A stretch of 13,388 nt of DNA from Desulfuromonadaceae bacterium GWC2_58_13 (GTDB taxonomy: Bacteria; Desulfobacterota; Desulfuromonadia; Desulfuromonadales; Trichloromonadaceae): NCBI GenBank assembly GCA_001825565.1, contig MHXM01000153.1, forward strand, positions 3,107-16,494. The letters run 5' to 3'. The notes under the pieces are model-generated. The model was not told the DNA's origin. It made no database searches and worked only from the letters and a program-made list of their open reading frames with translations. A program made the translations under genes and the position numbers. Each line of letters starts with the position of its first letter. Position 1 is the stretch's first letter. This document shows, in pieces, positions 6,434 through 12,505 of this stretch.

Positions 6434-7228
6434 CTACTGCTCCTTGTTACGCAGAGGGTTGATCATGCCGGGACTCAGTTCGGACGCCAACCCCTCGAAC
6501 AATTCCTTGTACAGGCGTGGCCAGGAGCCCGATCCTAAAAACGCGGTTTCTCTTTCCGCCAAAGTCCGCTCCAGGCCTGGAATCGAAATGAAACGGATCT
6601 TGACCTCCTCGGTCTTATTATAAAAAGCCTCGTCAAAATCAGGATACTGCAAGGGCAAAAAGCTCTCCCCGGGCTCTCCATGGTACTCCCAGAGGACCCT
6701 GCCGTCGGGAGTGATAACCATGGCTCCGACCAGGATGACATTGTACCTGGCCTTCAGGTAAGTCAACTTGGTCCGGTCCCAACGGGTTTCCTGGCGCTCA
6801 AGGCCGTTGAAAATCAACACCAGCAGCGCGTCAACCACATTTTTTTCGGCCAGGGAGGCAATCTCCGTCCCATTGAGGACGTACCCCCGATGCTGTTCGT
6901 CGCCACTTCCGTTGAGGTTCCGCCCCGTGACCAGCCGATTGAACATCTCCCGGGCATCTCCCGGCACGACGCGGACATCGAAGTAGTTTTTACTTTCCTT
7001 GAGCGTTTCGATCAAAAGCCCCTGCGTGGCCGCATTGTAGCGGCGCAGCATTTCGGCCACCGCATCGCGTTCAGGATGATCGATATCCGACGCCTCGTCC
7101 AGCATCAGGGGCAAAACCCCCAGCGTCTGCACCTGTTCGCGATACTGGTCCTTGGGGACGGTAAACGAACCGCCGCCGCACCCCGTTATCATCAACAAAA
7201 GAACCGACGCCAAAAACCATCGTTGCAT
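6434..7228 (-). CDS. Putative lipoprotein of unknown function
   Basis: I do not recognise this 264-residue protein. It begins with a lipoprotein signal peptide: Lys/Arg-poor start MQRW, a hydrophobic stretch FLASVLLLM and lipobox ITGC with Cys17 as the lipid-modified residue. Gly18 rather than Asp follows, which would favour outer-membrane localisation. The mature part is a mixed alpha/beta periplasmic protein. The central pattern VDALLVLIFNGLE ... VGAMVITPDGRVLWEYHG (hydrophobic strands leading to a DGRVLW turn) resembles the layout of CsgG/DUF799-like accessory lipoproteins, but that is only a resemblance. The start ATG at 7228 has GGGAGG six bases upstream. It lies 58 bp downstream of the MFS gene on the same strand and may be cotranscribed with it. 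Confidence 0.85.
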   Translation of the reverse strand: MQRWFLASVLLLMITGCGGGSFTVPKDQYREQVQTLGVLPLMLDEASDIDHPERDAVAEMLRRYNAATQGLLIETLKESKNYFDVRVVPGDAREMFNRLVTGRNLNGSGDEQHRGYVLNGTEIASLAEKNVVDALLVLIFNGLERQETRWDRTKLTYLKARYNVILVGAMVITPDGRVLWEYHGEPGESFLPLQYPDFDEAFYNKTEEVKIRFISIPGLERTLAERETAFLGSGSWPRLYKELFEGLASELSPGMINPLRNKEQ

Positions 7229-7286
7229 AGTATGCCTCCCATGATATGGATTGAATCAATTTCAACCGGATGAAGTTTACCCGAGA

Positions 7287-8489
7287 TTATTGCGGATGGG
7301 TATCGCTGCAGCACAGATACCCCAACCAGGCCAACCCCAGACCCACCGCCGGAAATGCGAAAGCACGGTGAAAAGCGTCGGCCTGGGCGGGATTTCCGCC
7401 CATGACATAGCCCATGACCTGCTGGGTCAGCGCCGCGCCGATAACCACGAAAAAATTAATCGAAGTCATGGCCGTGGCCGCAAGCTCGCCGGAGAACAGT
7501 TCCTTAACCTGGGCATAGAGCACCGGCCCGGTCGACACGAACATCCCGAACAGAAAAAAAACCAGGGGCAGAAGGGCCGCCGGCAGCCGTTCAAGTGGTC
7601 CGAGAAACAGGGACAGGATCACCAATACGCCCAGCTGCCCCGCCGCCAGAACTTTTTTGCGCGAGGCCCAAACCCGGTCGGACAGCCGCCCGGCCAGGGG
7701 ACAGCCGACGATAAAACCTACCGCGGTGAGCAGCAGCAGAAAAGCCGCCGTCTCCCGCGGGCAGCCGAGCATCTCGACCAGATAGGGGCCGCCCCAGAGG
7801 CCCTGCACCGCCATGTAGCTTCCATACCAGAAAAACGCCAGCAGGCCAAGCAGCCAGAACGACGGGGTCCGCGCCAGCCGGCCCCAGCCGGCCAAAAGTG
7901 GCGGTCGCTTGCCGCTGACCGCGCCGTCGGGGGCATCGCGGACGACGATGAACACGGCCAGGGCGACCAAAACGGTCAACCCGGCCACGGCAACGAAGGT
8001 CTGACGCCAGCCGACTTTTTCAGCCAGCCAGGCCAGGGGAGCCGTCGCCAGCAGGTTGCCGATGTTTCCCAGAGCGACCTGCAATCCCGACAGGGTGGCG
8101 AATTGCCGGGGTTCAAACCAGGCGGTATAAACCTTCAGCGATCCCATCAGGACGCAAGCGGTGCCGACACCGATCAGCGCCCGGCCCACCCAGGCCCCCA
8201 GGTATCCCTCGGCAAAAGCGAACAGCAGGGCGCCGGCCGCCGTCACCAGCCCCAGGGTAAAGATCGTTCGGCGCGGTCCGATACGGTCAAGCACCGGCCC
8301 GAGCGGGAGTTGCGTCAGCGCGAATGCGTAAAAAAGAGCCGAGGAGACATTTCCCAGCTGTTCGGCGGAAAGGACGAGATCGTTCCGCAGATCCCCGGCG
8401 ATCACCGCCGCCGACACCCGATAGAAGTAGGCCACCACGTACATCCCGGTAAGCACTGCAAAGATATGCCATTTTCTGTCGTGCAGCAA
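7287..8489 (-). CDS. Major facilitator superfamily transporter
   Basis: A 400-residue inner-membrane protein with about 12 hydrophobic segments in two six-helix halves, separated by a polar loop near residues 188-210. The MFS motif A appears between helices 2 and 3 as GPVLDRIGPRR (64-74). Helix 1 (about 9-30, VLTGMYVVAYFYR) resembles the helix of organic-anion or sugar-phosphate type MFS carriers, but the substrate cannot be told from sequence. The start is TTG at 8489, with GGGGGAG six bases upstream; the protein begins just before helix 1, as expected. The gene follows gluQ, from which it is separated by a MITE-like repeat, and precedes the lipoprotein gene; neither neighbour indicates a substrate. 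Confidence 0.93.
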   Translation of the reverse strand: MLHDRKWHIFAVLTGMYVVAYFYRVSAAVIAGDLRNDLVLSAEQLGNVSSALFYAFALTQLPLGPVLDRIGPRRTIFTLGLVTAAGALLFAFAEGYLGAWVGRALIGVGTACVLMGSLKVYTAWFEPRQFATLSGLQVALGNIGNLLATAPLAWLAEKVGWRQTFVAVAGLTVLVALAVFIVVRDAPDGAVSGKRPPLLAGWGRLARTPSFWLLGLLAFFWYGSYMAVQGLWGGPYLVEMLGCPRETAAFLLLLTAVGFIVGCPLAGRLSDRVWASRKKVLAAGQLGVLVILSLFLGPLERLPAALLPLVFFLFGMFVSTGPVLYAQVKELFSGELAATAMTSINFFVVIGAALTQQVMGYVMGGNPAQADAFHRAFAFPAVGLGLAWLGYLCCSDTHPQ

Positions 8490-8510
8490 ACCCGGCTCCC
8501 CCGGTCAATC

Positions 8511-8667
8511 TTGATGCTTTCGCAAAAAGCATCAAATTGGATGGCTAAGCAAAAAGCGCCAAATGCAAGGCGCGCAATTGTCGAGCTATGAGGCGTACTT
8601 ACGTACGTCGAAGCAGCGAGGCAATTGCAGCAACGCAGCAGTTGGCGAGTTTTTGCGACGCCATCAA
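8511..8667. mobile_element. 157-bp MITE-like element with 18-bp terminal inverted repeats
   Basis: The ends are TTGATGCTTTCGCAAAAA (8511-8528) and, reversed, TTGATGGCGTCGCAAAAA (8650-8667), identical at 15 of 18 positions. The interior is a long imperfect palindrome centred near TACTTACGTACG (about 8598-8609), so the whole element can fold on itself. The left end also forms a local 10-bp hairpin (8511-8520 with 8526-8535). It fills nearly the whole gap between gluQ and the MFS gene, and the gluQ stop codon lies inside its right end. It encodes no plausible protein. From memory, closely similar sequences recur in Geobacter/Desulfuromonas-type genomes and are often mis-annotated as small proteins. 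I see no clear target-site duplication. Confidence 0.75.
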
Positions 8668-9590
8668 TCTTCAATCAGCGAATTCGGCACCCGCGAGGCT
8701 TTCGGCACCATTGCCAGATCGAAAAAGCGAATTCCCCAAGCCAGAATCTCTCCCGGAGGCGCTCCCCGTAACGACTGCGGCACCGGCTGGCCGAGAAAGC
8801 GCAGCACCTGCCAGATCAATTCACCGCCCCGACCGACGGCCACCGCCCCATGCCGCTTGCTGATTTTTTCGCCCTCCGCACTCAGCGCAAGCGGCAGGTG
8901 TATATAACGGGGATGAGGGAAATTCAGGCAATCCTGCAGGTAGATCTGGCGCGGAGTCGAAGACAGCAGATCCTGGCCGCGCACCACCTGGGTCACTCCG
9001 GCATCGGCATCGTCCACCACCACCGCAAGTTGGTAGGCGAACAGGCCGTCGGCCCGGCGCAGCACAAAATCGCCGACCTCGTCGGCCAGACACTGGCTCA
9101 GGGGCCCGAACACTCCATCGGTCAGGCAAACCTGCGATGACGGCACCCGCAGGCGCCAGGCCCGTGGGCGCAGCCCCGGCGCCAGACCGCTGCGACAGGT
9201 GCCGGGATAAACCGGCCCCTCTTCCCCGGCGTGGGGCGCACTGGCCAGAATTTCCTTACGGGAACAGGCGCAGCCGAAAACCAACCCCTGCTCATCCAGG
9301 CGCGCAAGCATGGCGGCATAGCGCTCGGTGCGCCGACTCTGCCAGACCACCTCGCCGTCCCAGAACAGAGAGAGCGCTTCCAGGGTGCGCATGATTTCGT
9401 CCGCCGCTCCGGAGACCACCCGCGGCGTATCCAGGTCCTCCATCCGCAACAGCCAGCGCCCGCCGCCATGACGGGCCAGACAGTAGCTGCCGACCGCCGC
9501 CAGCAACGAGCCGAAATGGAGCGCGCCGGTGGGACTGGGTGCAAAGCGGCCGATCGGCACGACGGTTTCATCGAAAGGTGAACTCACCAC
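8664..9590 (-). CDS. gluQ: Glutamyl-Q tRNA(Asp) synthetase
   Basis: A 308-residue truncated paralogue of GluRS lacking the anticodon-binding domain. It activates glutamate and attaches it to queuosine at position 34 of tRNA-Asp. Landmarks are RFAPSPTGALHFGS (15-28, HIGH-type motif), the family's zinc ligands Cys107, Cys109, Tyr128 and Cys132 (CxC...YxxxC), and the KMSK-type KISK (242-245). The zinc set and the short length separate it from true GltX. Tandem GTG codons at 9590 and 9587 could both be the start; GGAGG lies five bases before the first and eight before the second. The stop TGA lies within the terminal repeat of the adjoining MITE-like element. It is transcribed divergently from the Rrf2 regulator gene. 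Confidence 0.95.
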   Translation of the reverse strand: MVSSPFDETVVPIGRFAPSPTGALHFGSLLAAVGSYCLARHGGGRWLLRMEDLDTPRVVSGAADEIMRTLEALSLFWDGEVVWQSRRTERYAAMLARLDEQGLVFGCACSRKEILASAPHAGEEGPVYPGTCRSGLAPGLRPRAWRLRVPSSQVCLTDGVFGPLSQCLADEVGDFVLRRADGLFAYQLAVVVDDADAGVTQVVRGQDLLSSTPRQIYLQDCLNFPHPRYIHLPLALSAEGEKISKRHGAVAVGRGGELIWQVLRFLGQPVPQSLRGAPPGEILAWGIRFFDLAMVPKASRVPNSLIED

Positions 9591-9684
9591 AACAGCCTCC
9601 GGAGGAAATTGATGATGCCCGACGGCCCGGCGACTGTCAAGAGGCCCTTCCGCTACCGGAAAAAGATACGACTTGTCTTTAAAG

Positions 9685-9713
9685 TTGACAAATCTTCCCT
9701 GGGAAGATATCTG
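9685..9713 (+). promoter_or_regulatory. Sigma-70-type promoter of the Rrf2 regulator gene
   Basis: TTGACA (9685-9690) is a perfect -35 box, followed by a 17-bp spacer and TATCTG (9708-9713) as a 4-of-6 -10 box. The start of transcription would fall near 9720, about 25 bases before the GTG start at 9745. AGGAGGT (9734-9740) is a strong ribosome-binding site. Confidence 0.75.
9692..9708. promoter_or_regulatory. Palindromic operator in the -35/-10 spacer
   Basis: ATCTTCCC-T-GGGAAGAT is a perfect 8+1+8 dyad that lies exactly between the -35 and -10 boxes. A dimeric winged-helix regulator bound here would block RNA polymerase. Negative autoregulation by the downstream Rrf2 protein is the simplest reading, since Rrf2-type regulators (for example IscR) commonly repress their own promoters. 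A second smaller dyad, ACCTG-C-CAGGT (9716-9726), covers the presumed transcription start. Confidence 0.65.
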
Positions 9714-9744
9714 TTACCTGCCAGGTTATGAATAGGAGGTCAAA

Positions 9745-10176
9745 GTGATCATTACCCGTGCCACAGAATATGCCATCCGCGCCCTGCTTTACTTGGCTCG
9801 CCAACCGCGCGGAGAAATCGTGTACAAGAAAGACATCTGCAGCCACCAGCACATCACCCCGGCCTTCCTGACCAAAATCCTGCAACCCCTTATCAAGGAT
9901 GGCATCGTCGGTTCGCAACGGGGGGTCGGCGGCGGCTTTTTTCTGCGCAAGGACCCGAGCGAAGTCACCCTGCTTGACGTCGTTATCGCGCAGGAAGGGC
10001 CCCTGTATCTCAACGACTGCCTGTCCGACGGGGAATCCTGCGAACGAGAGGTGTTCTGCCCGGTCCACGGCGCCTGGAAGGAAGTTCGCCAGGACATGAT
10101 GGCCACCCTCCAGCGCTACAGCTTCGCCCAACTGGTCCAGATGGAAAAAACCAACCTGGAAAAGCTCGGCAGGTAG
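9745..10176 (+). CDS. Rrf2 family transcriptional regulator with a cysteine triad
   Basis: A 143-residue protein with the Rrf2 winged-helix fold: ITRATEYAIRALLYLA (3-18), a recognition region around residues 35-55, and the wing RGVGGGFFL (59-67). Three cysteines at 92, 99 and 105 (C-x6-C-x5-C) occupy the position of the IscR/NsrR Fe-S ligands (C-x5-C-x5/7-C), so an Fe-S cluster sensing redox, NO or iron-sulfur status is likely but not certain. The start is GTG at 9745 with AGGAGGT a few bases upstream. Its promoter carries a palindrome in the spacer. No isc/suf, cysteine or nitrosative-stress genes adjoin it, so its regulon is not evident from context; the neighbouring amt gene is convergent. 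Confidence 0.92.
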   Translation: MIITRATEYAIRALLYLARQPRGEIVYKKDICSHQHITPAFLTKILQPLIKDGIVGSQRGVGGGFFLRKDPSEVTLLDVVIAQEGPLYLNDCLSDGESCEREVFCPVHGAWKEVRQDMMATLQRYSFAQLVQMEKTNLEKLGR

Positions 10177-10204
10177 TTCCTCCCTCAAGCCGCACAAAAA
10201 CGCA

Positions 10205-10250
10205 AAACGGCCGCCCATTTTTGTTGCGATGGGCGGCCGTTTCATTTTTA
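10205..10250. terminator. Bidirectional-type terminator after the Rrf2 regulator gene
   Basis: A perfect 14-bp stem (10205-10218 with 10229-10242, AAACGGCCGCCCAT arms) with a 10-nt loop. T-rich tails follow on both strands (TTTCATTTTTA on plus, TTTTGCGTTTTTG on minus). It lies 28 bases after the regulator stop and between two convergent genes, so it can serve both. Confidence 0.88.
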
Positions 10251-10253
10251 CGC

Positions 10254-10293
10254 AAAAAAAACCCTGGAGACCAGGAGGGTAAGTCGTCCAGGG
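10254..10293 (-). terminator. Intrinsic terminator on the amt side
   Basis: On the minus strand CCCTGGA (10287-10293) pairs with TCCAGGG (10262-10268) and is followed directly by eight T residues (10254-10261). An inner CCTGG/CCAGG pairing is an alternative stem. It lies about 100 bases downstream of the amt stop, so with the neighbouring bidirectional terminator it gives two stops in tandem for amt. Confidence 0.65.
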
Positions 10294-10390
10294 CAAATAA
10301 GGAAGCTGCGTCCAGCCTCCTCGAAAAATCTCTTAATCCGTAATTATTATACCCCCGGCGTCCCGGAAGTGCAAACTCAGCGGATAAAAA

Positions 10391-11605
10391 TCAACGAACA
10401 TGATCTTCCGGGTAGGCGTCGATATTGTGGATCCGCAGGTCGGGCCCGGCAAATTCATCCTCGTCGGTCATGCGGAACCCAAACAGGTTGCGAACCATCA
10501 CGTACACCAGCACGCTGACCGTCAGGGCGTAAGCGATCGCCAGCAGGGTGCCGATTAATTGGGAAAAGAAATTCACGCCTCCCATGCCGCCGAATACCGG
10601 CATTCCGAAAATCCCGGCGGCAATCCCCCCCCAGCTGCCGACCACGCCGTGCAGCGGCCAGACGCCCAGCACATCGTCGATCTTGAGCTTTTCCTGCTCC
10701 CACTGAAACCCGTAAACAAAGATCAAAGAGCCGATGCCGCCCAGGAGAAAGGCCGCCAGCGGGTGCACGATATCCGAGCCGGCGCAGATGGCGATCAGCC
10801 CGGCCAGCGCGCCGTTGTGGACGAAACCGGGGTCGTTTCGGCTGGCCACCAGGGCGAACAGCACGCCGCCGACCATGGCCATCAGCGAGTTGACCGCCAC
10901 CAGTCCGGAAATCCCTTCGAGCTTCTGGGCGCTCATGACGTTGAAACCGAACCAGCCCACGGCCAGAATCCAGCTGCCGAGCGCCAGGAAGGGAATGTTG
11001 CTGACCGGAATCGGATGGCTCTTGCCGCGCACGTAACGTCCCATGCGCGGACCGAGAATCAGCACCGCCGGCAGGGCCATCCAGCCGCCCATGGAATGCA
11101 CCACCACGCTGCCGGCGAAATCATGAAAGGGAGCGCCCAGGGTCCGTTCGAGAAACCCCTGCAAATAGCTGCTGTTGCGTCCCCAGATCAGGGATTCGAA
11201 AAACGGGTAGGCCAGTCCGACGAACACGGCCCCGGCCGCAACCTGCGGCCAGAATTTGGCCCGTTCGGCGATTCCCCCGGAAATGATGGCGGGAATGCAG
11301 GCTGCAAAGCAGAGCAGAAAGAAAAACCGCACCAGCTCGATTCCCTGGTTGTCGCCGAGCAGGCCGGCGGCCGGTTGCAGAAAGTCGATGCCGTAGGCGA
11401 TGGGATAACCGATCAGAAAATAGATGATCGTCGAAACCGACCAGTCGGAGAGGATTTTGACAAAGGCGTTGACCTGGCTCTTCTTGCGAACCGTGCCAAC
11501 TTCGAGAAAGGCAAACCCGGCGTGCATGGCGAAAACCATAACCGCCCCCAGCATCAGAAATAAGACATCCCCGCCATTGCGCAGGGAAACAATGGATGCT
11601 TCCAT
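10391..11605 (-). CDS. amt: Ammonium transporter (Amt family)
   Basis: A 404-residue inner-membrane channel of the Amt/MEP/Rh family with about 11 transmembrane helices. The pore twin histidines are His170 (DFAGSVVVHS) and His319 (WPLHGVVGSWGG), and Asp162 occupies the conserved site next to the conduction path. Phe100 and Phe221 fit the periplasmic Phe gate, Ser225 and Trp141 the ammonium-recruitment site. The C-terminal tail with RMTDEDEFAGPDL is the region that contacts PII in other Amts. It begins directly at the first helix, without the cleaved signal peptide of E. coli AmtB. The ATG at 11605 has GAGGAGG seven bases upstream. No glnK lies next to it in this window, unlike many amtB loci. 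Confidence 0.95.
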   Translation of the reverse strand: MEASIVSLRNGGDVLFLMLGAVMVFAMHAGFAFLEVGTVRKKSQVNAFVKILSDWSVSTIIYFLIGYPIAYGIDFLQPAAGLLGDNQGIELVRFFFLLCFAACIPAIISGGIAERAKFWPQVAAGAVFVGLAYPFFESLIWGRNSSYLQGFLERTLGAPFHDFAGSVVVHSMGGWMALPAVLILGPRMGRYVRGKSHPIPVSNIPFLALGSWILAVGWFGFNVMSAQKLEGISGLVAVNSLMAMVGGVLFALVASRNDPGFVHNGALAGLIAICAGSDIVHPLAAFLLGGIGSLIFVYGFQWEQEKLKIDDVLGVWPLHGVVGSWGGIAAGIFGMPVFGGMGGVNFFSQLIGTLLAIAYALTVSVLVYVMVRNLFGFRMTDEDEFAGPDLRIHNIDAYPEDHVR

Positions 11606-11719
11606 CTTCAGACCTCCTCGTCCATGTTGAAGGCGTCGTTGCCTCCGATCGATTCGGAATCCGTTTCAATAAGCGTACCATTGCGTAACTATCCGTAATA
11701 ACTCATAAAGCATCCACAA

Positions 11720-11734
11720 GCCAAGACTCGGCCA
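11720..11734 (-). promoter_or_regulatory. Weak sigma-54-like site upstream of amt
   Basis: The minus strand reads TGGCCGAGTCTTGGC, which keeps the essential GG-N10-GC spacing of a -24/-12 promoter and matches 7 of 10 constrained positions of TGGCAC-N5-TTGC. The start of transcription would be about 100 bases before the amt ATG. Nitrogen-regulated amt genes often use sigma-54, but a sigma-70 reading (TTGGCT, 18 bp, TATTAC) overlaps it, so the call is tentative. Confidence 0.3.
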
Positions 11735-11742
11735 GAACTGGC

Positions 11743-11759
11743 TGCGCAAATATTATGCA
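11743..11759. promoter_or_regulatory. NtrC-like 17-bp dyad upstream of amt
   Basis: TGCGCAAATATTATGCA has the length and the TGC...GCA ends of NtrC sites (TGCACC-N5-GGTGCA) but not their inner bases. It lies only about nine bases upstream of the sigma-54-like site, which is closer than usual for an enhancer. Suggestive only. Confidence 0.22.
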
Positions 11760-11925
11760 AGCCTGCCCAAATTACACACGCCAGATTTTCCCGCCGCCCC
11801 ATTGTCTCAGGCTTAACTCAAGTACAAATATTTTATTTCCACTTTTTTATTGACTAGCTGATTTTGAATAGTCTGGGGTTTGCCAAACGATTCTTTATAT
11901 TTTTATATACTTTTAAAGTCACAGA

Positions 11926-11944
11926 CCAGCCGCAGAGCGGGTGG
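11926..11944. repeat. Subterminal hairpin, tnpA-distal end of the IS
   Basis: CCAGCCGC-AGA-GCGGGTGG forms an 8-bp stem with one mismatch and a 3-nt loop. AGTCACA lies just to its left (11917-11923), exactly as at the other end of the IS. In IS200/IS605 elements such hairpins are recognised by TnpA on one strand. Confidence 0.7.
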
Positions 11945-11971
11945 CTTGAGAAAACCCCTAAAAGTAAGGGT

Positions 11972-12397
11972 TTAAGTTAAGTCGAGTTCTCCCTGACGGT
12001 CTAATTCTTCTTGATTCCTGACGTACGCTCGGATCGTCTCTTCATCCATTCCGACCGTACTGACAAATACCCACGTGACCAAAAATGCTTCCCGGTGAAG
12101 CCCTTCTTCACCCCTTGCAACTGCCGATGGATATGGATGGCTGACCTGCCTTCCAGATACCCAACGAACATCGCAAATGCTGTACTTCGGTGGCACACTC
12201 AGCACCAGGTGAACATGGTCGGGCATCGCGTGCCCTTCGATGAGCGCAACTTCCTTCTGACGACACAACTGCCGGATGATCTTCCCTATCTCCCTGCGAA
12301 TCCGGCCAAATAGGGCCTTCTTCCGATACTTCGGAACGATCGCCACATGGTATTTGCACTCCCATTTTACATGGGCTAAACTTTGCCACTCTCGCAT
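11972..12397 (-). pseudogene. tnpA: IS200-type Y1 transposase with two compensating frameshifts
   Basis: The open frame gives 141 residues. The start MREWQSLAHVKWECKYHVAIVPKY, the HUH metal site PDHVHL (His61, His63) and the catalytic Tyr125 in the IRAYVRNQEE helix are those of a Y1 transposase. Residues from about 78 to 111, however, do not fit the family. The expected sequence (VGYLEGRSAIHIHRQL, then GKHFWSRGY) is found in another minus-strand frame over about 12068-12174. One base has been gained near 12166-12177 and one lost near 12065-12067, so the original frame is restored for the last 30 residues. The product would be full length but have a scrambled core, so probably inactive, unless these are sequencing errors. 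ATG at 12397 has AGGAGG seven bases upstream. Confidence 0.85.
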
Positions 12398-12400
12398 GGC

Positions 12401-12446
12401 ATTTCCTCCTGGGGATTTCCCTTAGTGGCTTTCCTCGGGAGGAAAT
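12401..12446 (-). promoter_or_regulatory. Stem that sequesters the tnpA Shine-Dalgarno
   Basis: ATTTCCTCC and GGAGGAAAT are perfect 9-bp complements at 12401-12409 and 12438-12446. In the tnpA mRNA the downstream arm GGAGGAAAT is the ribosome-binding site itself, so folding would hide it. IS200 elements are known to repress tnpA translation by a 5'-leader structure that blocks the ribosome-binding site; this arrangement is consistent with that. Confidence 0.6.
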
Positions 12447-12481
12447 GTCTTATAAATCGCTGGAGCGGCAAAGCCTTTTTT

Positions 12482-12505
12482 AGTCACACCGGCAGAGCCG
12501 GTGGT
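12482..12505. repeat. Subterminal hairpin, tnpA-proximal end of the IS
   Basis: CACCGGC-AGA-GCCGGTG (12487-12503) is a perfect 7-bp stem with a 3-nt loop. It overlaps an AGTCACA box (12482-12488) shared with the other end of the IS. The IS boundary should lie a short distance to the right, before the ribosome-binding site of the next gene. Confidence 0.7.

Noticed and set aside
8402..8674. Minus-strand 90-codon frame through the MITE-like element
   Set aside because: It reads across the whole repeat and into the MFS gene and contains no domain. Such frames in repeated elements are commonly mis-annotated as hypothetical proteins.
9593..9604. CCTCCGGAGG palindrome upstream of gluQ as an operator
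   Set aside because: It contains the gluQ Shine-Dalgarno (GGAGG) and is short; a 10-bp self-complement around a ribosome-binding site is not enough evidence for an operator.
10262..10330. GEMM (cyclic dinucleotide) riboswitch-like words GGGCAAA and TGCGTCC on the plus strand
   Set aside because: The spacing and the two helices of a GEMM aptamer are absent, and the segment points into the 3' end of amt. The terminator reading on the minus strand explains it better.
11852..11888. Small dyads GACTA/TAGTC and GTTTG-C-CAAAC between amt and the IS
   Set aside because: They are five-base arms in AT-rich DNA, expected by chance, and not linked to any gene start.
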